Source: Symsagittifera roscoffensis
Taxonomy: Eukaryota > Xenacoelomorpha > Acoela > Convolutidae
Direction: 5' to 3'
DNA length: 64,000 bases
Assembly: GCF_963678635.1 (NCBI RefSeq)
Contig: NC_087065.1
Span: 20,349,623-20,413,622 of the forward strand
The position numbers and the translations under genes are program-made. Below the pieces are notes generated by a model. That model was not told where the DNA came from, did not search any database, and saw only the letters and a list, made by a program, of their open reading frames with translations. Shown here in pieces: positions 8,828 through 18,311 of the stretch; the first letter of the stretch is position 1; every line of letters begins with the position of its first letter.

Positions 8828-9505
8828 CTAACTAACTTGAGATCCCTTTATGCCCAACTCAAGTTCCCTTGGGCTCAGCTTGCCCCTGTTTGGGTCGTAG
8901 ACCGGCATTGAGACCTCCGTTATTCTTCTTTCGATCATGAAGTCCCGCAGTCTCGTTAGTGCCAACATCACGTGTTCAGGATCGATCGTGTTCCTCTCAC
9001 TGACCCTCGTCACCAAGAAGCACAGGTATTTGCCTGGGACTTGTGCTACTGATGGTGGAAGCGCAGCGATTCCCCCCAGCCCCGGTCTCTGTCTAAACAG
9101 AAGCTCCACGTTCTGGTACTCTCTCTTGAAGTCGGCCTCCAGTCTTGATTTGAAACTCATGTCCGCCGTGTTACAGGTTGCGCTAGTTCTGTCCGACAGA
9201 ATGAAGTCGCTATCCGTTATCAGGATGTTCTCCGAGTATTCGTTGGGTTTTTCAAACTTCGTTTTGAAATTCCGTCCTATGGTAGGCTCAGCCTCCTCCC
9301 CATCCAATTCCAGTCCGCTCGTTTCTCTCATTTCCCTGAGTTTCTTTATCATCAAATTTTCGGTGTGGGTAAGTCCTAACCCCACTCCCCGGACAAAAAT
9401 ATTTATCGACGTCCCCGTCGATGGTGCTGGGTCTAAATTATCTGGTGGAATCTCGAGCGGCCTGTCTGTTGCTGTCCAGCCGAAGAGGGGATCCTCCGTT
9501 TTCAT
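8828..9505 (-). CDS. Macro-domain-like protein downstream of integrase (TARG1/Poa1p-type)
   Basis: 225 codons. An upstream linker (9506-9782, frame-damaged) aligns with copy 2, where it is fused to integrase. Residues about 40-65 carry FVRGVGLGLTHTENL, conserved in copy 2. Residues about 97-217 resemble small macro domains of the TARG1 (OARD1)/Poa1p group: a TDSDFIL start, FKREYQNVE, RQRPGLGGIAALP, then GKYLCFLVTR and a final helix-strand pair with VSMP. Family members bind or hydrolyse ADP-ribose on protein. Here the usual GCGLD loop after SMP is replaced by YDPNRG, so the catalytic Asp of this subgroup seems absent and the domain may only bind. The fold call rests on motif order read by eye. 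The ORF ends in TAG at 8828. Confidence 0.68.
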   Translation of the reverse strand: MKTEDPLFGWTATDRPLEIPPDNLDPAPSTGTSINIFVRGVGLGLTHTENLMIKKLREMRETSGLELDGEEAEPTIGRNFKTKFEKPNEYSENILITDSDFILSDRTSATCNTADMSFKSRLEADFKREYQNVELLFRQRPGLGGIAALPPSVAQVPGKYLCFLVTRVSERNTIDPEHVMLALTRLRDFMIERRITEVSMPVYDPNRGKLSPRELELGIKGSQVS

Positions 9506-9782
9506 GTGCTTTCCCGCTGATACGTCAACTTATTGGATGCTTTGTCCTTCGCCGCTTCCGTTCTTGACATCGCGCATCCATTCTAATATCCTCAAGTTCG
9601 TATTCTACCTCCTCTCTATCTCGCTCTGTTTCAAATCCGTCTCTCGTTCTGGTGTCGAGTATTCTTCCTGCGGGTAGTGTTCATTATCATTGAAAATTTG
9701 CCATTCATCATCGGCTGCCAGTTCGCCCACACTTAGTAGCTCTTCGCTTAGTTCGTCGGGCTGTATCTTATCAATCAAGAAA

Positions 9783-10964
9783 TCATCTCCACCTGTTGTA
9801 CCTCATGCCTGTCCGTTTGCGATTGCCACTCCTAGTCCCCGCTGGTATTGTTAAGTCTGGTTCTGTCCACTTCGGCACCTCACCCTGCTCCGGATTGTTC
9901 CAGTCTTCTTCCACAAAGGTTTCCGCCTCAGAGACCGCTTCTATCTTTTCATTGTCATCCAAGCTCAAGTTCTCGTTGCCATCATTTGTCTCTCTGGTGC
10001 CTTTTTCGTTCACTTCACACGCTGGCTCCACCAGTAGGTACTTAAATCCCTCCATGTCCTGTGGTATACACCAGTCCTCTGGGGATGGGACGTGAGGCTT
10101 CAGATTTTCATAATGTGCTGCTCGCCCCGTACTCAAGCGGTAGAACCGTCCTTGTTGATGTACTTCCGTTATCATGAATGGTCCTCTCCATTTCTTAAGT
10201 AGTTTCTTTGTCCCTTTGGGCGGTATGACATTCTGGAAGAACCACACGTACTGGCCCACTTCATATGGCTTTGCCTGTAATATCTTTTCATCATATTTCT
10301 TGCGCTGTCTCATTTGTGCTCGCGCAGTGTTCCTCCTACAGAGCTCGTTTAGTTCCTGCTGTCTCCTAATCGCTTCTTTCACGTAAGCTTGAGGCGACGT
10401 CCTCTTCCCTTCGTATTCCGGGTAAAAGAAGGTCAGGGGCATTGCTCTCTCCCTGCCTGTCAACATCATGAAAGGACTGATGCCCGTTGTTGAGTGTTGC
10501 GTACTGTTGTATGCCCCTACGACTTGCGGCAGATATTAATTCCAGTCCGTCATGTATCTTGAGCAGTATATCCTCAACCTGTTCACCAACGTTCTATTCT
10601 GTCTCTCTACCAATCTCTTCATTAATTCTTTTGTCAAGACCCCCACAAAGGCTTTGCCGTTGTCTGACTGAAAAGTCATTGGACAACCATATCGTGATAT
10701 CCAATGCGTTATCAGGTGGTCACAAGTCTCCTCTGCTGAGGCTGTCTGACACGGGACCGCTTCTGCCAACTTTGTGAAGTGATCTATTATAACCAGTATC
10801 TGGTTATATCCCTACTCCATCATGCAGATCTTTTGATGGTCTATCTGCACCACCTCGTTAAACTCCGAGCTTTCAACGGACTTGAGTGAGAACTTCATCT
10901 TCCTTTGGTCTTTTACCTGCAGGCATGCCAGGCATGCATTCACCCATCTCTCGCAAGCTTTCCT
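9783..10964 (-). pseudogene. Integrase catalytic core and C-terminal domain, broken
   Basis: The pol frame continues here after a TAA. The second half of the zinc finger (CLACL), the first catalytic Asp (VQIDH) and the second (FQSDNGKAF) are readable. The conserved Glu in LVERQNRT lies only about 18 residues after the second Asp, where about 35 is usual. The substrate-side loop has therefore lost about 17 residues in frame, which should abolish strand transfer. A TAG interrupts the frame near 10815 and a TAA near 10533. The C-terminal part keeps a GPF(M)ITEV SH3-like segment and the PEQGEVPKWTEPDL tail that is also seen in copy 2. The frame is otherwise intact from 14324 to 9783. Confidence 0.88.
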
Positions 10965-13900
10965 TTATCCTGGCCAATCAAACCTGTGAAGTGTTCTCTG
11001 TTGCACTTTGTCTATCCCCTGGTGCCCCATCTGATCGTGCGATCTGAATAACACCTCCGTCTGATACAATTGTGGTAATATGACGAGGTTGTGCTTGTGT
11101 AATATCTTCTCCTCATCTGTTCTCTTGCACGCTACCACCCCGTCAGCTGTGTGATAGAGTAAATCTTTCTTTCCTTTGTAGAACTGGCTCAAGATCTTGT
11201 AGCTGTCTTCTTCGAGTTCACCTTTCTCCTTGGACCCTGTCCGGATCCATTTGGAGAGATTACTTGTCATCTTGTCATTCTTTTGGGCCCCTATTAGGTC
11301 CGACAGCCTATATCTCGCTTTGACTTGTTCCTTTAGTGCCATGATCTGTCCATTCATTTCCCCAGGGTTGTGGATGTCATCATTCAGCTTTACGCATATT
11401 ATCCTCTTCACGATCTTCATATCCTCTTCTGGTACCAGATTTGTTCTGACATTTGAGTTGCATGATAGTTCCCTGAATGGTTTCCTCGATACCGCAATTT
11501 TCTCAAGTTCTTCACCGCCTTGTACTTCTTGTTCATCCGAGTTGTACGTTCCTGAGGAGGGATCCGTTTGTAGCTCCCTGTCACGGTGTCTCATCTTCTC
11601 CTCTGCCAGTATCATGCATAGACTATCCTGATCATCGCTGCTCTTTTCCGAATCTTCAACCCATTCTTCACACTCCCCGGACAATTTCTCTTCTCCGGTT
11701 TCTTCTTCCTTCGTGGACGTGGACCACTCCGCGGACTCTTGACCCAGTCCCAGGTGTTCAGCTTCCTCCTTAAATGCTACTTTCTTCTTTCTAACATGGG
11801 TCAGCTCAAGTTTGTTATCAGGGATTTTGTCAACCAGTGACCGCACGACTTCTTTGGCATCAGTAACGCTTCCTCTTAGAGAGTCTGCGTTGCCAACTGT
11901 TTCACTCCTTCGCAGTATCGTGACCGCCGGTTCCTCCCTACCCTTTCCTACGTTCACGGGTTTATCATCTGCCAGTTTCTCAAGTAATCTCCACAAGTCT
12001 TCATCTACCTGAGTATCTCCCGTTTCAACCTGGTTGAGATCATAGCCTTTTGCCTTGAGCGTCTCTCTCACATTTTTTGACTTGAGCATAATCTCTATCG
12101 GCATCCCTCGCTTCTTCTTCAAAATTTTTTTCTTTTGAGGCTCTTCTGGTAATTCGAGATGATCTTCTATCGGTTTGCCTAACTTTTCTAGCCATCTCGT
12201 GAGTGGAAGACTGTCATACGTTTCTTTGTCCATGAAGGAGAAGCCATCTTTAATCTCGGGCATGTCCGCTTCCCTCTGTTCCTGTCTCTCGTAGAACTCC
12301 GTCTTCTTACTCAAGCTATCGACATTCTGATGTTTGTCCCTTGTTCTATGCTCAATTATCATGTTGTACCCATCCAAGCGAACTATCCATCTCCCAATGT
12401 AGCTCTGGTCCATCGAGTACGTCTTCAGCCAGCTGAGTGCCCTGTTGTCGACCCGCAGCTTAAATGGCTCACTGCCTAAGTATGCTCTGTATTTTTCGAC
12501 AAAAGTAACCACCGCGAACATCTCTGCTTTCGGCGCCCCGTACTTCATTTCTGTGTCACTCAAGACTTTGCTCCCGTATGCTATTGGTCTTAAGACTGTC
12601 TTCCCGTTCCATTCTTGTTCTTGATGGAGAATTCCAGAAATCGCAACTACCGACGCGTCCATATCCAACACGTACATACCTTTTTCCGTTGACATGCCTA
12701 ACACCGGTGCCTCGCACAAGTCTTTCTTTATTCTCTGGAACGATTCCTCTGCTGCGTTGTTCAATATGAACTTTTTGCCTTTGTGTCTCATTAATTGTTG
12801 CATCGAGTATACCTTGTCTGCGTAGCCCTTGATGAATTCCCTGTAGTAGTTCGCAAAACCCAGGAAGCTCATCAACTGGTGTTCCGTTTTTGGCGATTTC
12901 CAAGTTAGAACTGCTTCTACTGCATCGGGATCCGGTCTGATGCCGTGCCTGTCCACCATCCTGCCCAAATATTTTATCGAATCTTTGAGTATCTCGCACT
13001 TTGATGGTTTACACTTCAGCCCCGACCTCTTCATACATGCAAACACCTCGTCCAGTCGCTCGATGTGGTCTTCTAGTGTGGGCGTCGCTATTACTACGTC
13101 ATCCACGTAGCACATTACCAGATTGCCGTACTTCTTTGTCACACCTATCAGCGCATGTGCCATCAACCGTTGAAACGTGGCTGTGGCATTGCAGAGTCCA
13201 AACGGCATCCGTTTCCATTGAAACAGCCCCAACTCGCAAGCGAACCCTGTTGTGTCCCTGTCTTGCTTCCTCAGCGGAACCTGCCAGAATGCCGAACCTA
13301 AATCAAGAGTTGTAAAAAATTTTGCGTCACCTAACTTAGAGAGGCTCTCGTCAATCCTAGGTATGGGATAGGCATCCTTCATCGTGACGGAGTTCAGATA
13401 CCGAAAGTCACAGCAAAACCTCAATTGGTTGCCTTTCTTTTTGGCCATCACTATTCCACACGCCCACGGTGACTTGGATGGTTCTATCATGTCATACTCT
13501 AGTAATGTCTCTATTTCTTTCCTACATGCCTCTGATTTGTGGGGGGTCATGTGCCTCGCCCCCTCCCTGTGTGGTACCGCATTTTCTTCAAGTTCTATTT
13601 CATGCTCAACAAAATTGCAACACCCAATGTCTGCCTTATGTCTCGAAAAAACTTCCTCGTTCCGCTCTAGTACGTCCTTGATGGCTTCGAGCTGTTCGTC
13701 CGTCAACTTGCCCCTTAAATGTTCGATCTCCGGCAGGACCGACTTATCACTCTGCATTTCATCTAGTGTGGGCCGTTCCGGAAAATTCGAACAGCTCGAT
13801 AGCGCATCATCCGTCTCTGACTTAAGTGATTTCACAAGACCTGATGAACCTTTTGTTTTCTTCAATCGTCTCAAGATACAAATTTTGTCCCTATGATTGG

Positions 13901-14324
13901 GACAATCAACAACTTCATTTTGTTTTGAATTTTCAGTCATTTCATATCGAGTTTTAACGGGTAAAGCATAACCCAGCTTCCTCCCCCTCTGTATTGTGAT
14001 GGGTATATCAAGAGTATTCAACAAGACACTGACGCAGAGACCGCTCTTGGTTATCGAGAAGGATCTTCCTAAGGCAGCAGCACTTTGACTATTAGGATTC
14101 GGGACTATGCATACTTGCTTGTTGTCACTTAGTTCATTGTAATTTTTCATTCCAAATGGCTTTCCTGTCACCATTTTCAGAGTGTTGCAATTTCCACTCT
14201 TTGTCGACCCTGCTACAGCTTCTGGCACTGGCACCGAGCAACTTAACGTCTCATTCAATCTCTGTCTGTCGATCTCTTGCTTCAACCGTTGCTCTATTTC
14301 CTTCGTTGCTAGATCCTGTTTCAC
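10965..14324 (-). CDS. pol: Pol: reverse transcriptase, RNase H and integrase zinc finger
   Basis: 1,119 codons. The first 130 residues contain the segment that usually follows the aspartic protease, but no D-[ST]-G motif is present, so the protease itself appears to be missing. RT spans about residues 270-460, with LDLGSAFWQVPL (motif A) and YVDD (motif C, 13098-13109). RNase H follows at about 545-670 and starts with LDMDAS. Next comes an unusual charged, Glu/Lys-rich insertion of about 350 residues. The H-x-H half of the integrase zinc finger (LFRSHDQMGHQG) closes the ORF. The frame continues into integrase beyond a TAA at about 10962. RT sequence and order fit Ty3/Gypsy, possibly near the Mag group; the clade is a guess. 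Confidence 0.93.
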   Translation of the reverse strand: MKQDLATKEIEQRLKQEIDRQRLNETLSCSVPVPEAVAGSTKSGNCNTLKMVTGKPFGMKNYNELSDNKQVCIVPNPNSQSAAALGRSFSITKSGLCVSVLLNTLDIPITIQRGRKLGYALPVKTRYEMTENSKQNEVVDCPNHRDKICILRRLKKTKGSSGLVKSLKSETDDALSSCSNFPERPTLDEMQSDKSVLPEIEHLRGKLTDEQLEAIKDVLERNEEVFSRHKADIGCCNFVEHEIELEENAVPHREGARHMTPHKSEACRKEIETLLEYDMIEPSKSPWACGIVMAKKKGNQLRFCCDFRYLNSVTMKDAYPIPRIDESLSKLGDAKFFTTLDLGSAFWQVPLRKQDRDTTGFACELGLFQWKRMPFGLCNATATFQRLMAHALIGVTKKYGNLVMCYVDDVVIATPTLEDHIERLDEVFACMKRSGLKCKPSKCEILKDSIKYLGRMVDRHGIRPDPDAVEAVLTWKSPKTEHQLMSFLGFANYYREFIKGYADKVYSMQQLMRHKGKKFILNNAAEESFQRIKKDLCEAPVLGMSTEKGMYVLDMDASVVAISGILHQEQEWNGKTVLRPIAYGSKVLSDTEMKYGAPKAEMFAVVTFVEKYRAYLGSEPFKLRVDNRALSWLKTYSMDQSYIGRWIVRLDGYNMIIEHRTRDKHQNVDSLSKKTEFYERQEQREADMPEIKDGFSFMDKETYDSLPLTRWLEKLGKPIEDHLELPEEPQKKKILKKKRGMPIEIMLKSKNVRETLKAKGYDLNQVETGDTQVDEDLWRLLEKLADDKPVNVGKGREEPAVTILRRSETVGNADSLRGSVTDAKEVVRSLVDKIPDNKLELTHVRKKKVAFKEEAEHLGLGQESAEWSTSTKEEETGEEKLSGECEEWVEDSEKSSDDQDSLCMILAEEKMRHRDRELQTDPSSGTYNSDEQEVQGGEELEKIAVSRKPFRELSCNSNVRTNLVPEEDMKIVKRIICVKLNDDIHNPGEMNGQIMALKEQVKARYRLSDLIGAQKNDKMTSNLSKWIRTGSKEKGELEEDSYKILSQFYKGKKDLLYHTADGVVACKRTDEEKILHKHNLVILPQLYQTEVLFRSHDQMGHQGIDKVQQRTLHRFDWPG

Positions 14325-15463
14325 GTTGTTAATAGCCTCTGACGCCGCTTCTCATAATTTATCTCTAGGGCGTTCCTGGCCGTGGCCTCTATCGCATTGT
14401 TAACCTGCGTTACAGCCTTCACTTTCTTCGTTGGCAGTTCCGTACTCTGTGCTTCTAAAATTTTTGGGTCAAACTCGGTTTGTCTATTTCTCTGATTCTG
14501 CACAGCCGCTAATGCCAATTTATGTTTGGGGTGACTCTGGTTCTTAACTGCCTCCCAAAACAAAGGACAGTCCATCCTGAAGTGCCCCTCCTGATTGCAG
14601 AAGAAGCATCTTGCACCTATTTTGATGATTAAGCCACTATAGTACTCGTGTTCTTCCATCTGGCTCATATCCTCCTCATCTGGTGGGTATCCCAGACTCT
14701 TCATGCCCTGCTTGTATGTTGTGCAATCCGCCACGTGATGATCAGCTGACCCGCAGTTCGCGCATGATCTACGTTTGTCCATGTCATCTCTAGGCTTGTA
14801 ACATGACGACCTTTGTGGTTGGTTCCCCCCTTGCATATTCCTGTTATCTGAATATGAGTATTTCTTGGGTTTCATTACCATGTACTCTCTTGACTTCTGT
14901 CTCATCTGTTCTGGAGTCGGTGCACTGACTTTCGAGAATGTATAGTATGTTGCTAACATTGTTCTCAAGTCGTCACTTTTTAACCCATCAATGAACTTTG
15001 AGGCGATGCTAAAGTTTCTTCTGTTTGTCGACTTTTCGGGGTCACTCCTTCGTCTCAAGCTCTCAAGATCATCTAGGAACATATCTATCGATTCATCGTC
15101 CCTTTGCCTTCTCTTTTCAAATCGCATCATCGCTTGATGACCCTTCATGCCTGACCCGAATCGATTCAACAATATCTCGAAGATTTTATCCGCAGTGTCG
15201 CGTTCCTCTTCCTTTTTCGCAACCACGCATTCCAACGCCGTGCCTTCTAAGTTGCTGAGTATCGCTGTGCATGCTTGCCTCTCATCGTTCAATTTGTCTT
15301 GTTCTAAGTGCAATCTCATGACTTCTACCCAAGTTTCAATGCATCCATCTGAATCATCTTTGAATTCTTTCGGTTTTTTGAAAGTTTTCCTGGATTTGTT
15401 ACTTCCTCTGTCACTCGAGTCGGTGTTTCTCGTGGCGAAGGCTTCTAGTGTCCTGTTCATCAT
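14321..15463 (-). CDS. gag: Gag capsid and nucleocapsid with two CCHC zinc knuckles
   Basis: 380 codons from ATG 15463. Residues about 25-190 are helical and resemble a Retrotrans_gag-type capsid, with a conserved Trp in the ETWVEVMRLHLEQ stretch. Two CX2CX4HX4C knuckles follow: CANCGSADHHVADC and CFFCNQEGHFRMDC, separated by an unusually long spacer of about 50 residues. These knuckles normally bind the genomic RNA. The ORF ends at 14321 and overlaps the start of pol by 4 nt, with pol in the -1 frame. That is the usual layout for programmed -1 frameshifting, but no slippery heptamer was verified. A TGA lies just upstream of the ATG in the same frame, so the N-terminus may have been longer. 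Confidence 0.85.
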   Translation of the reverse strand: MMNRTLEAFATRNTDSSDRGSNKSRKTFKKPKEFKDDSDGCIETWVEVMRLHLEQDKLNDERQACTAILSNLEGTALECVVAKKEEERDTADKIFEILLNRFGSGMKGHQAMMRFEKRRQRDDESIDMFLDDLESLRRRSDPEKSTNRRNFSIASKFIDGLKSDDLRTMLATYYTFSKVSAPTPEQMRQKSREYMVMKPKKYSYSDNRNMQGGNQPQRSSCYKPRDDMDKRRSCANCGSADHHVADCTTYKQGMKSLGYPPDEEDMSQMEEHEYYSGLIIKIGARCFFCNQEGHFRMDCPLFWEAVKNQSHPKHKLALAAVQNQRNRQTEFDPKILEAQSTELPTKKVKAVTQVNNAIEATARNALEINYEKRRQRLLTT

Positions 15464-15572
15464 TTCTCAGGTGCTTGCCCACGTCATGACATCCGGTCCC
15501 ACGTTATTGTGAGTCGTGGAATCCCCTGGACCACTCGTCGTATTTGCTGTTCCACTTTTCATTATCGCTTTG

Positions 15573-15583
15573 CCCCCCCCCCC
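15573..15583. other. 11-nt poly-C tract (poly-G in element sense) at a gag frame change
   Basis: An uninterrupted run of 11 C on the plus strand lies between the gag N-terminal ORF and the gag ORF. On the element's coding strand it is poly-G. The reading frame upstream continues as the gag frame only if the frame changes at this tract. That fits slippage by replication or by reverse transcriptase. Confidence 0.6.
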
Positions 15584-15678
15584 GGTGCTGTACTCGCGGC
15601 ATCCCGGGGTAATGGTAACGGTGTTGATTGCCGTTTGTTCCGTTGTGGTTCCACGAAGTCAACTCTGTTGCCTTGCGT

Positions 15679-16659
15679 TCATTCCGCTGCCGGCCTGACC
15701 TGTGACGTACAGTTTCTCAAGATGGCGTCTAGTTTTGCCTGTATTGCACATGAACTCTCAGCCTGGTACCTACTCATTGTGTCCATTCTCGTTTCCAGAC
15801 TCCCCAACTGGCTGTTCACTGAGTCATACCGTTGCTTCATCTCTTGCATGTCTTTTTTGATGTTCATGCCTCGCTCTCCATCAGTGGCATCTACCTTGTC
15901 TGACATCTGCTGAAGCTTCTCTTCTGTCGCTTTCGCCAGATTGAAATAGTTGTCCAGGTACTCATGTTTGTTGTATCCTAATTCTTTTTTTATCACCTCT
16001 CTATCCTCCTCGCTGTGCTTTAGTCTCTTGTCGATCTGATCTAGCTTCGCCATCAGATCGCCCAGATCGAGAGAAGTTGTTGTTTCATGGTCAGCTGTTG
16101 CCCTGTTGTTGGCTGCTGCTCCCGGTCTGACCTGGTCTTCGTTTTGGTCGGTGTCTGTCGTTTTCGTGGAAACCGTTCCGAATGTTTTGCCTTTCTTGGC
16201 TTTCGGTTCCTCCGTCACTATGTCTCTTGATTTCATCCCGACCATCATTGCCAACATTTCAGTAGATGACGTTCTTTTTGCTTGAGACTCGTCATTTACC
16301 GTTTCTGGCGTGTTGCCCGTTGTGCCTTCCACAGTGTCTATCGGCGAGAACTCCATCGACTTTGGATTTGGTTCTTCTGCATTCGGCATCGGTGTTGACT
16401 CCGTCGTCTTCTTCTCCACCTCATCCACACTCTGGTCTCGTGTTTCTAGGTCAATCTCGTTGGCGGGTTCCGCTTGTTTCCCTTCCGCGCCCTCTTTTGT
16501 TTTGTTCTCTCTATTACTCCTCGTGTTGACCATGCTAACTGAAAAGTTTTTCTTTGTTACTTTTGGGCCCATATATGTCATTTTACGTAGCGACGAGTTA
16601 TATTTTGTCTTTGATTCTGTAGATCTTTTTTCAGCCACCAGTACCCTGCTCCGTCTCAT
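15679..16659 (-). CDS. Gag N-terminal region, charged and coiled-coil
   Basis: 326 codons, first ATG at 16659. The first 150 residues are polar, low-complexity and rich in Thr, Glu and Lys. About residues 190-320 form a heptad-type helical region consistent with a coiled coil. There is no zinc knuckle. It lies just upstream of gag in the same orientation. After its TGA the same frame stays open until an 11-C tract, and past that tract the gag frame is open except for one TGA just before the gag ATG. It is therefore probably the detached N-terminal part of one longer Gag, acting in particle assembly, although a separate ORF1 cannot be excluded. The function is inferred from position and helical character only. 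Confidence 0.6.
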   Translation of the reverse strand: MRRSRVLVAEKRSTESKTKYNSSLRKMTYMGPKVTKKNFSVSMVNTRSNRENKTKEGAEGKQAEPANEIDLETRDQSVDEVEKKTTESTPMPNAEEPNPKSMEFSPIDTVEGTTGNTPETVNDESQAKRTSSTEMLAMMVGMKSRDIVTEEPKAKKGKTFGTVSTKTTDTDQNEDQVRPGAAANNRATADHETTTSLDLGDLMAKLDQIDKRLKHSEEDREVIKKELGYNKHEYLDNYFNLAKATEEKLQQMSDKVDATDGERGMNIKKDMQEMKQRYDSVNSQLGSLETRMDTMSRYQAESSCAIQAKLDAILRNCTSQVRPAAE

Positions 16660-16960
16660 GATTTTTATTTACAACTGATTCTTTTTACAATATTGGTATT
16701 TACAAAATCCTATTCTAAGAATAAAAAAAAATTTGATGATGAAAAGAAAAACTACTTTTCTGTCCCTTATAAGATTTTATTAAAATTTTACTAATTCGTT
16801 ATCCTAACAGTATCGCGTTCCGACTAGTCCTATTGCTTTTGATTCAGTTATTTCGTCCTGTCTTAAGACCCTTTAGTACCGTCACCCCACTTCTTCGTGT
16901 TGTCCCAAGCTTTCTCTCCTCAGTCACGACTATTTGGTGCTGTCCCAGTACTTCTTGTTA
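16660..16960. other. AT-rich leader upstream of gag, no gene seen
   Basis: This stretch lies just upstream of the gag N-terminal ATG in the element sense. In that orientation it should contain the untranslated leader and possibly the primer-binding site. No convincing tRNA-complementary 18-mer or LTR end was identified by eye. Confidence 0.4.
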
Positions 16961-17390
16961 GTGTCCCAAGACCACTGTCCCAAGACCCTTGCCCTAAGAC
17001 TACTGTCCCAAGACTACTGTCCCAAGACTACTGTCCCAAGACTACTGTCCCAAGACTAGTGTCCCAAGACTACTGTCCCAAGACTACTGTCCCAAGACTA
17101 GTGTCCCAAGACTATTGTCCCAAGACTATTGTCTCAAGACTACTGTCCCAAGACCACTGTCCCAAGACCTCTGTCCCAAGACCACTGTCCCAAGACCACT
17201 GTCCCAAGACTACTGTCCCAAGACCACTGTTCCAAGACCAGTGTCCCAAGACTGTATTGTACCAAGACCGTACCAAGATTGCTCTGGCCCAAGACTGCAC
17301 CGTCCCAAGACTGTCCCAAGACTGCACTGCTCCAAGACCGTCCCCAGACTGCACTGTCCCAAGACTTCTTCGGTACTGTCCCAAGACTTG
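16961..17390. repeat. 14-bp minisatellite (CTGTCCCAAGACTA)n
   Basis: About 30 copies of CTGTCCCAAGAC(T/C)A follow head to tail. They are nearly perfect from 16961 to about 17256 and degenerate, with inserted bases, to 17390. Because 14 is not a multiple of three, all frames stay open on both strands, giving several spurious ORFs. The array sits 0.3 kb upstream of the gag N-terminal ORF of copy 1, in the leader or LTR position. Confidence 0.95.
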
Positions 17391-18311
17391 TCACCAAGTG
17401 TCTGGATAGTAGGATTTCTTCCTCTTCGTTGTGGGGACTCTTGAACCACTGTACCGTGTACCACCACCTGAGCTCTAGTAAAAAAATTTCCCAAAAACCC
17501 TATCTTAATGGCCAAAAGCTTCAAATACTGACCCCCTTGTATTTATCTCCCTTTCGTTGTTCCAGGCAATTTGAAACCCCAACTTCTTCGCAGGTATCTT
17601 ATGATCACCTGTTCGTTCAAATGCCAATAAAAAATTCCCACCAAAACGTAAAAATTTAAACAGGAAAAATTATAAAAGCAGAGAGATGAACCAACCTAAA
17701 ATTCAAAACTGACAGATGTCAACCTTTGTCCGAAAAAACGTCTGGTACCCGATTGCCACGCGTTTTCCTCCCCCCTGCTAGCGATCTTATGGGGTATCAC
17801 AAAACCTGTCTATGTCCGTTCCCTCCTACCGATCCGACCAGGGTACCTACTTTAATTAGATGTTAAATTTGGATATCCGCTCCTTATAACCGACGCGTGT
17901 AAGAATCTAATGTAACTAAATCGACGATGCCGATCAATTAGTTACTCTAATGTGTCCCCCCTTTTTACACTTTACAACCACCAACCTTTAACCTAACCAG
18001 CCCCCCTTCTAACCTCCCCCCTCTTTAGCCCCCTCTTAAGCCGAAAATTCCCTTAAACGCCGGGTGCTAAACCTCTCGAGAGAAAACCGTAGACCTGTTT
18101 CCAGGCCTGCTTGAGTAAAAACTTCCTCAAAACAATGGGGCTCCGCTTATCCAATTTTTTACTTTTTTCCTATAATGTAATGTGGATTTTGACGATACCC
18201 GTTTGTCCAACTTGAGAACACACCTGTGCGTCCTCCTTTTGTTGTAGCGGTCCCGTGCTGGTTGTCTTCTTGACGTGCACTGCCTTTGACACCGGCACCA
18301 CCTCCCCTCTT
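17391..18311. other. Unassigned region, C/T-rich on the plus strand
   Basis: No gene or recognised repeat was seen. The short ORFs have no recognisable motif. From about 17740 to 18050 the plus strand is rich in C and T. If copy 1 has a 5' LTR it should lie in this general area, but there is no second copy in the window to compare. Confidence 0.4.

Larger units (their letters stand above)
1..16659 (-). mobile_element. Giant Ty3/Gypsy-like LTR retroelement, copy 1 (3' end beyond window)
   Basis: Read on the minus strand, the order is a coiled-coil gag N-terminus, gag with two zinc knuckles, pol (RT, RNase H, integrase), a macro-like domain, a non-coding spacer, a coiled coil, an SGNH hydrolase and further conserved blocks running off the window edge. 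Gene order and RT/RNase H/integrase motifs place it in Ty3/Gypsy (Metaviridae-like). The downstream blocks are collinear with copy 2 at 22475-32727, so they belong to the element and are not a chance neighbour. Stops, frameshifts, an integrase deletion and a tandem triplication show that it is defective. No LTR could be delimited: the 3' LTR lies outside the window and nothing upstream of gag has a partner here. Confidence 0.88.

Noticed and set aside
8937-9677. 246-codon plus-strand ORF
   Set aside because: It is antisense to the macro-like domain, which is conserved in copy 2 in the other orientation.
13384-13896. 170-codon plus-strand ORF
   Set aside because: Antisense shadow of the pol frame.
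16961-17390. CRISPR-like array
   Set aside because: Units are contiguous 14-mers without unique spacers, and the DNA is eukaryotic.
16897-17659. Long ORFs on both strands over the minisatellite
   Set aside because: They arise because the 14-bp unit has no stop in any frame; the predicted peptides are pure repeats.
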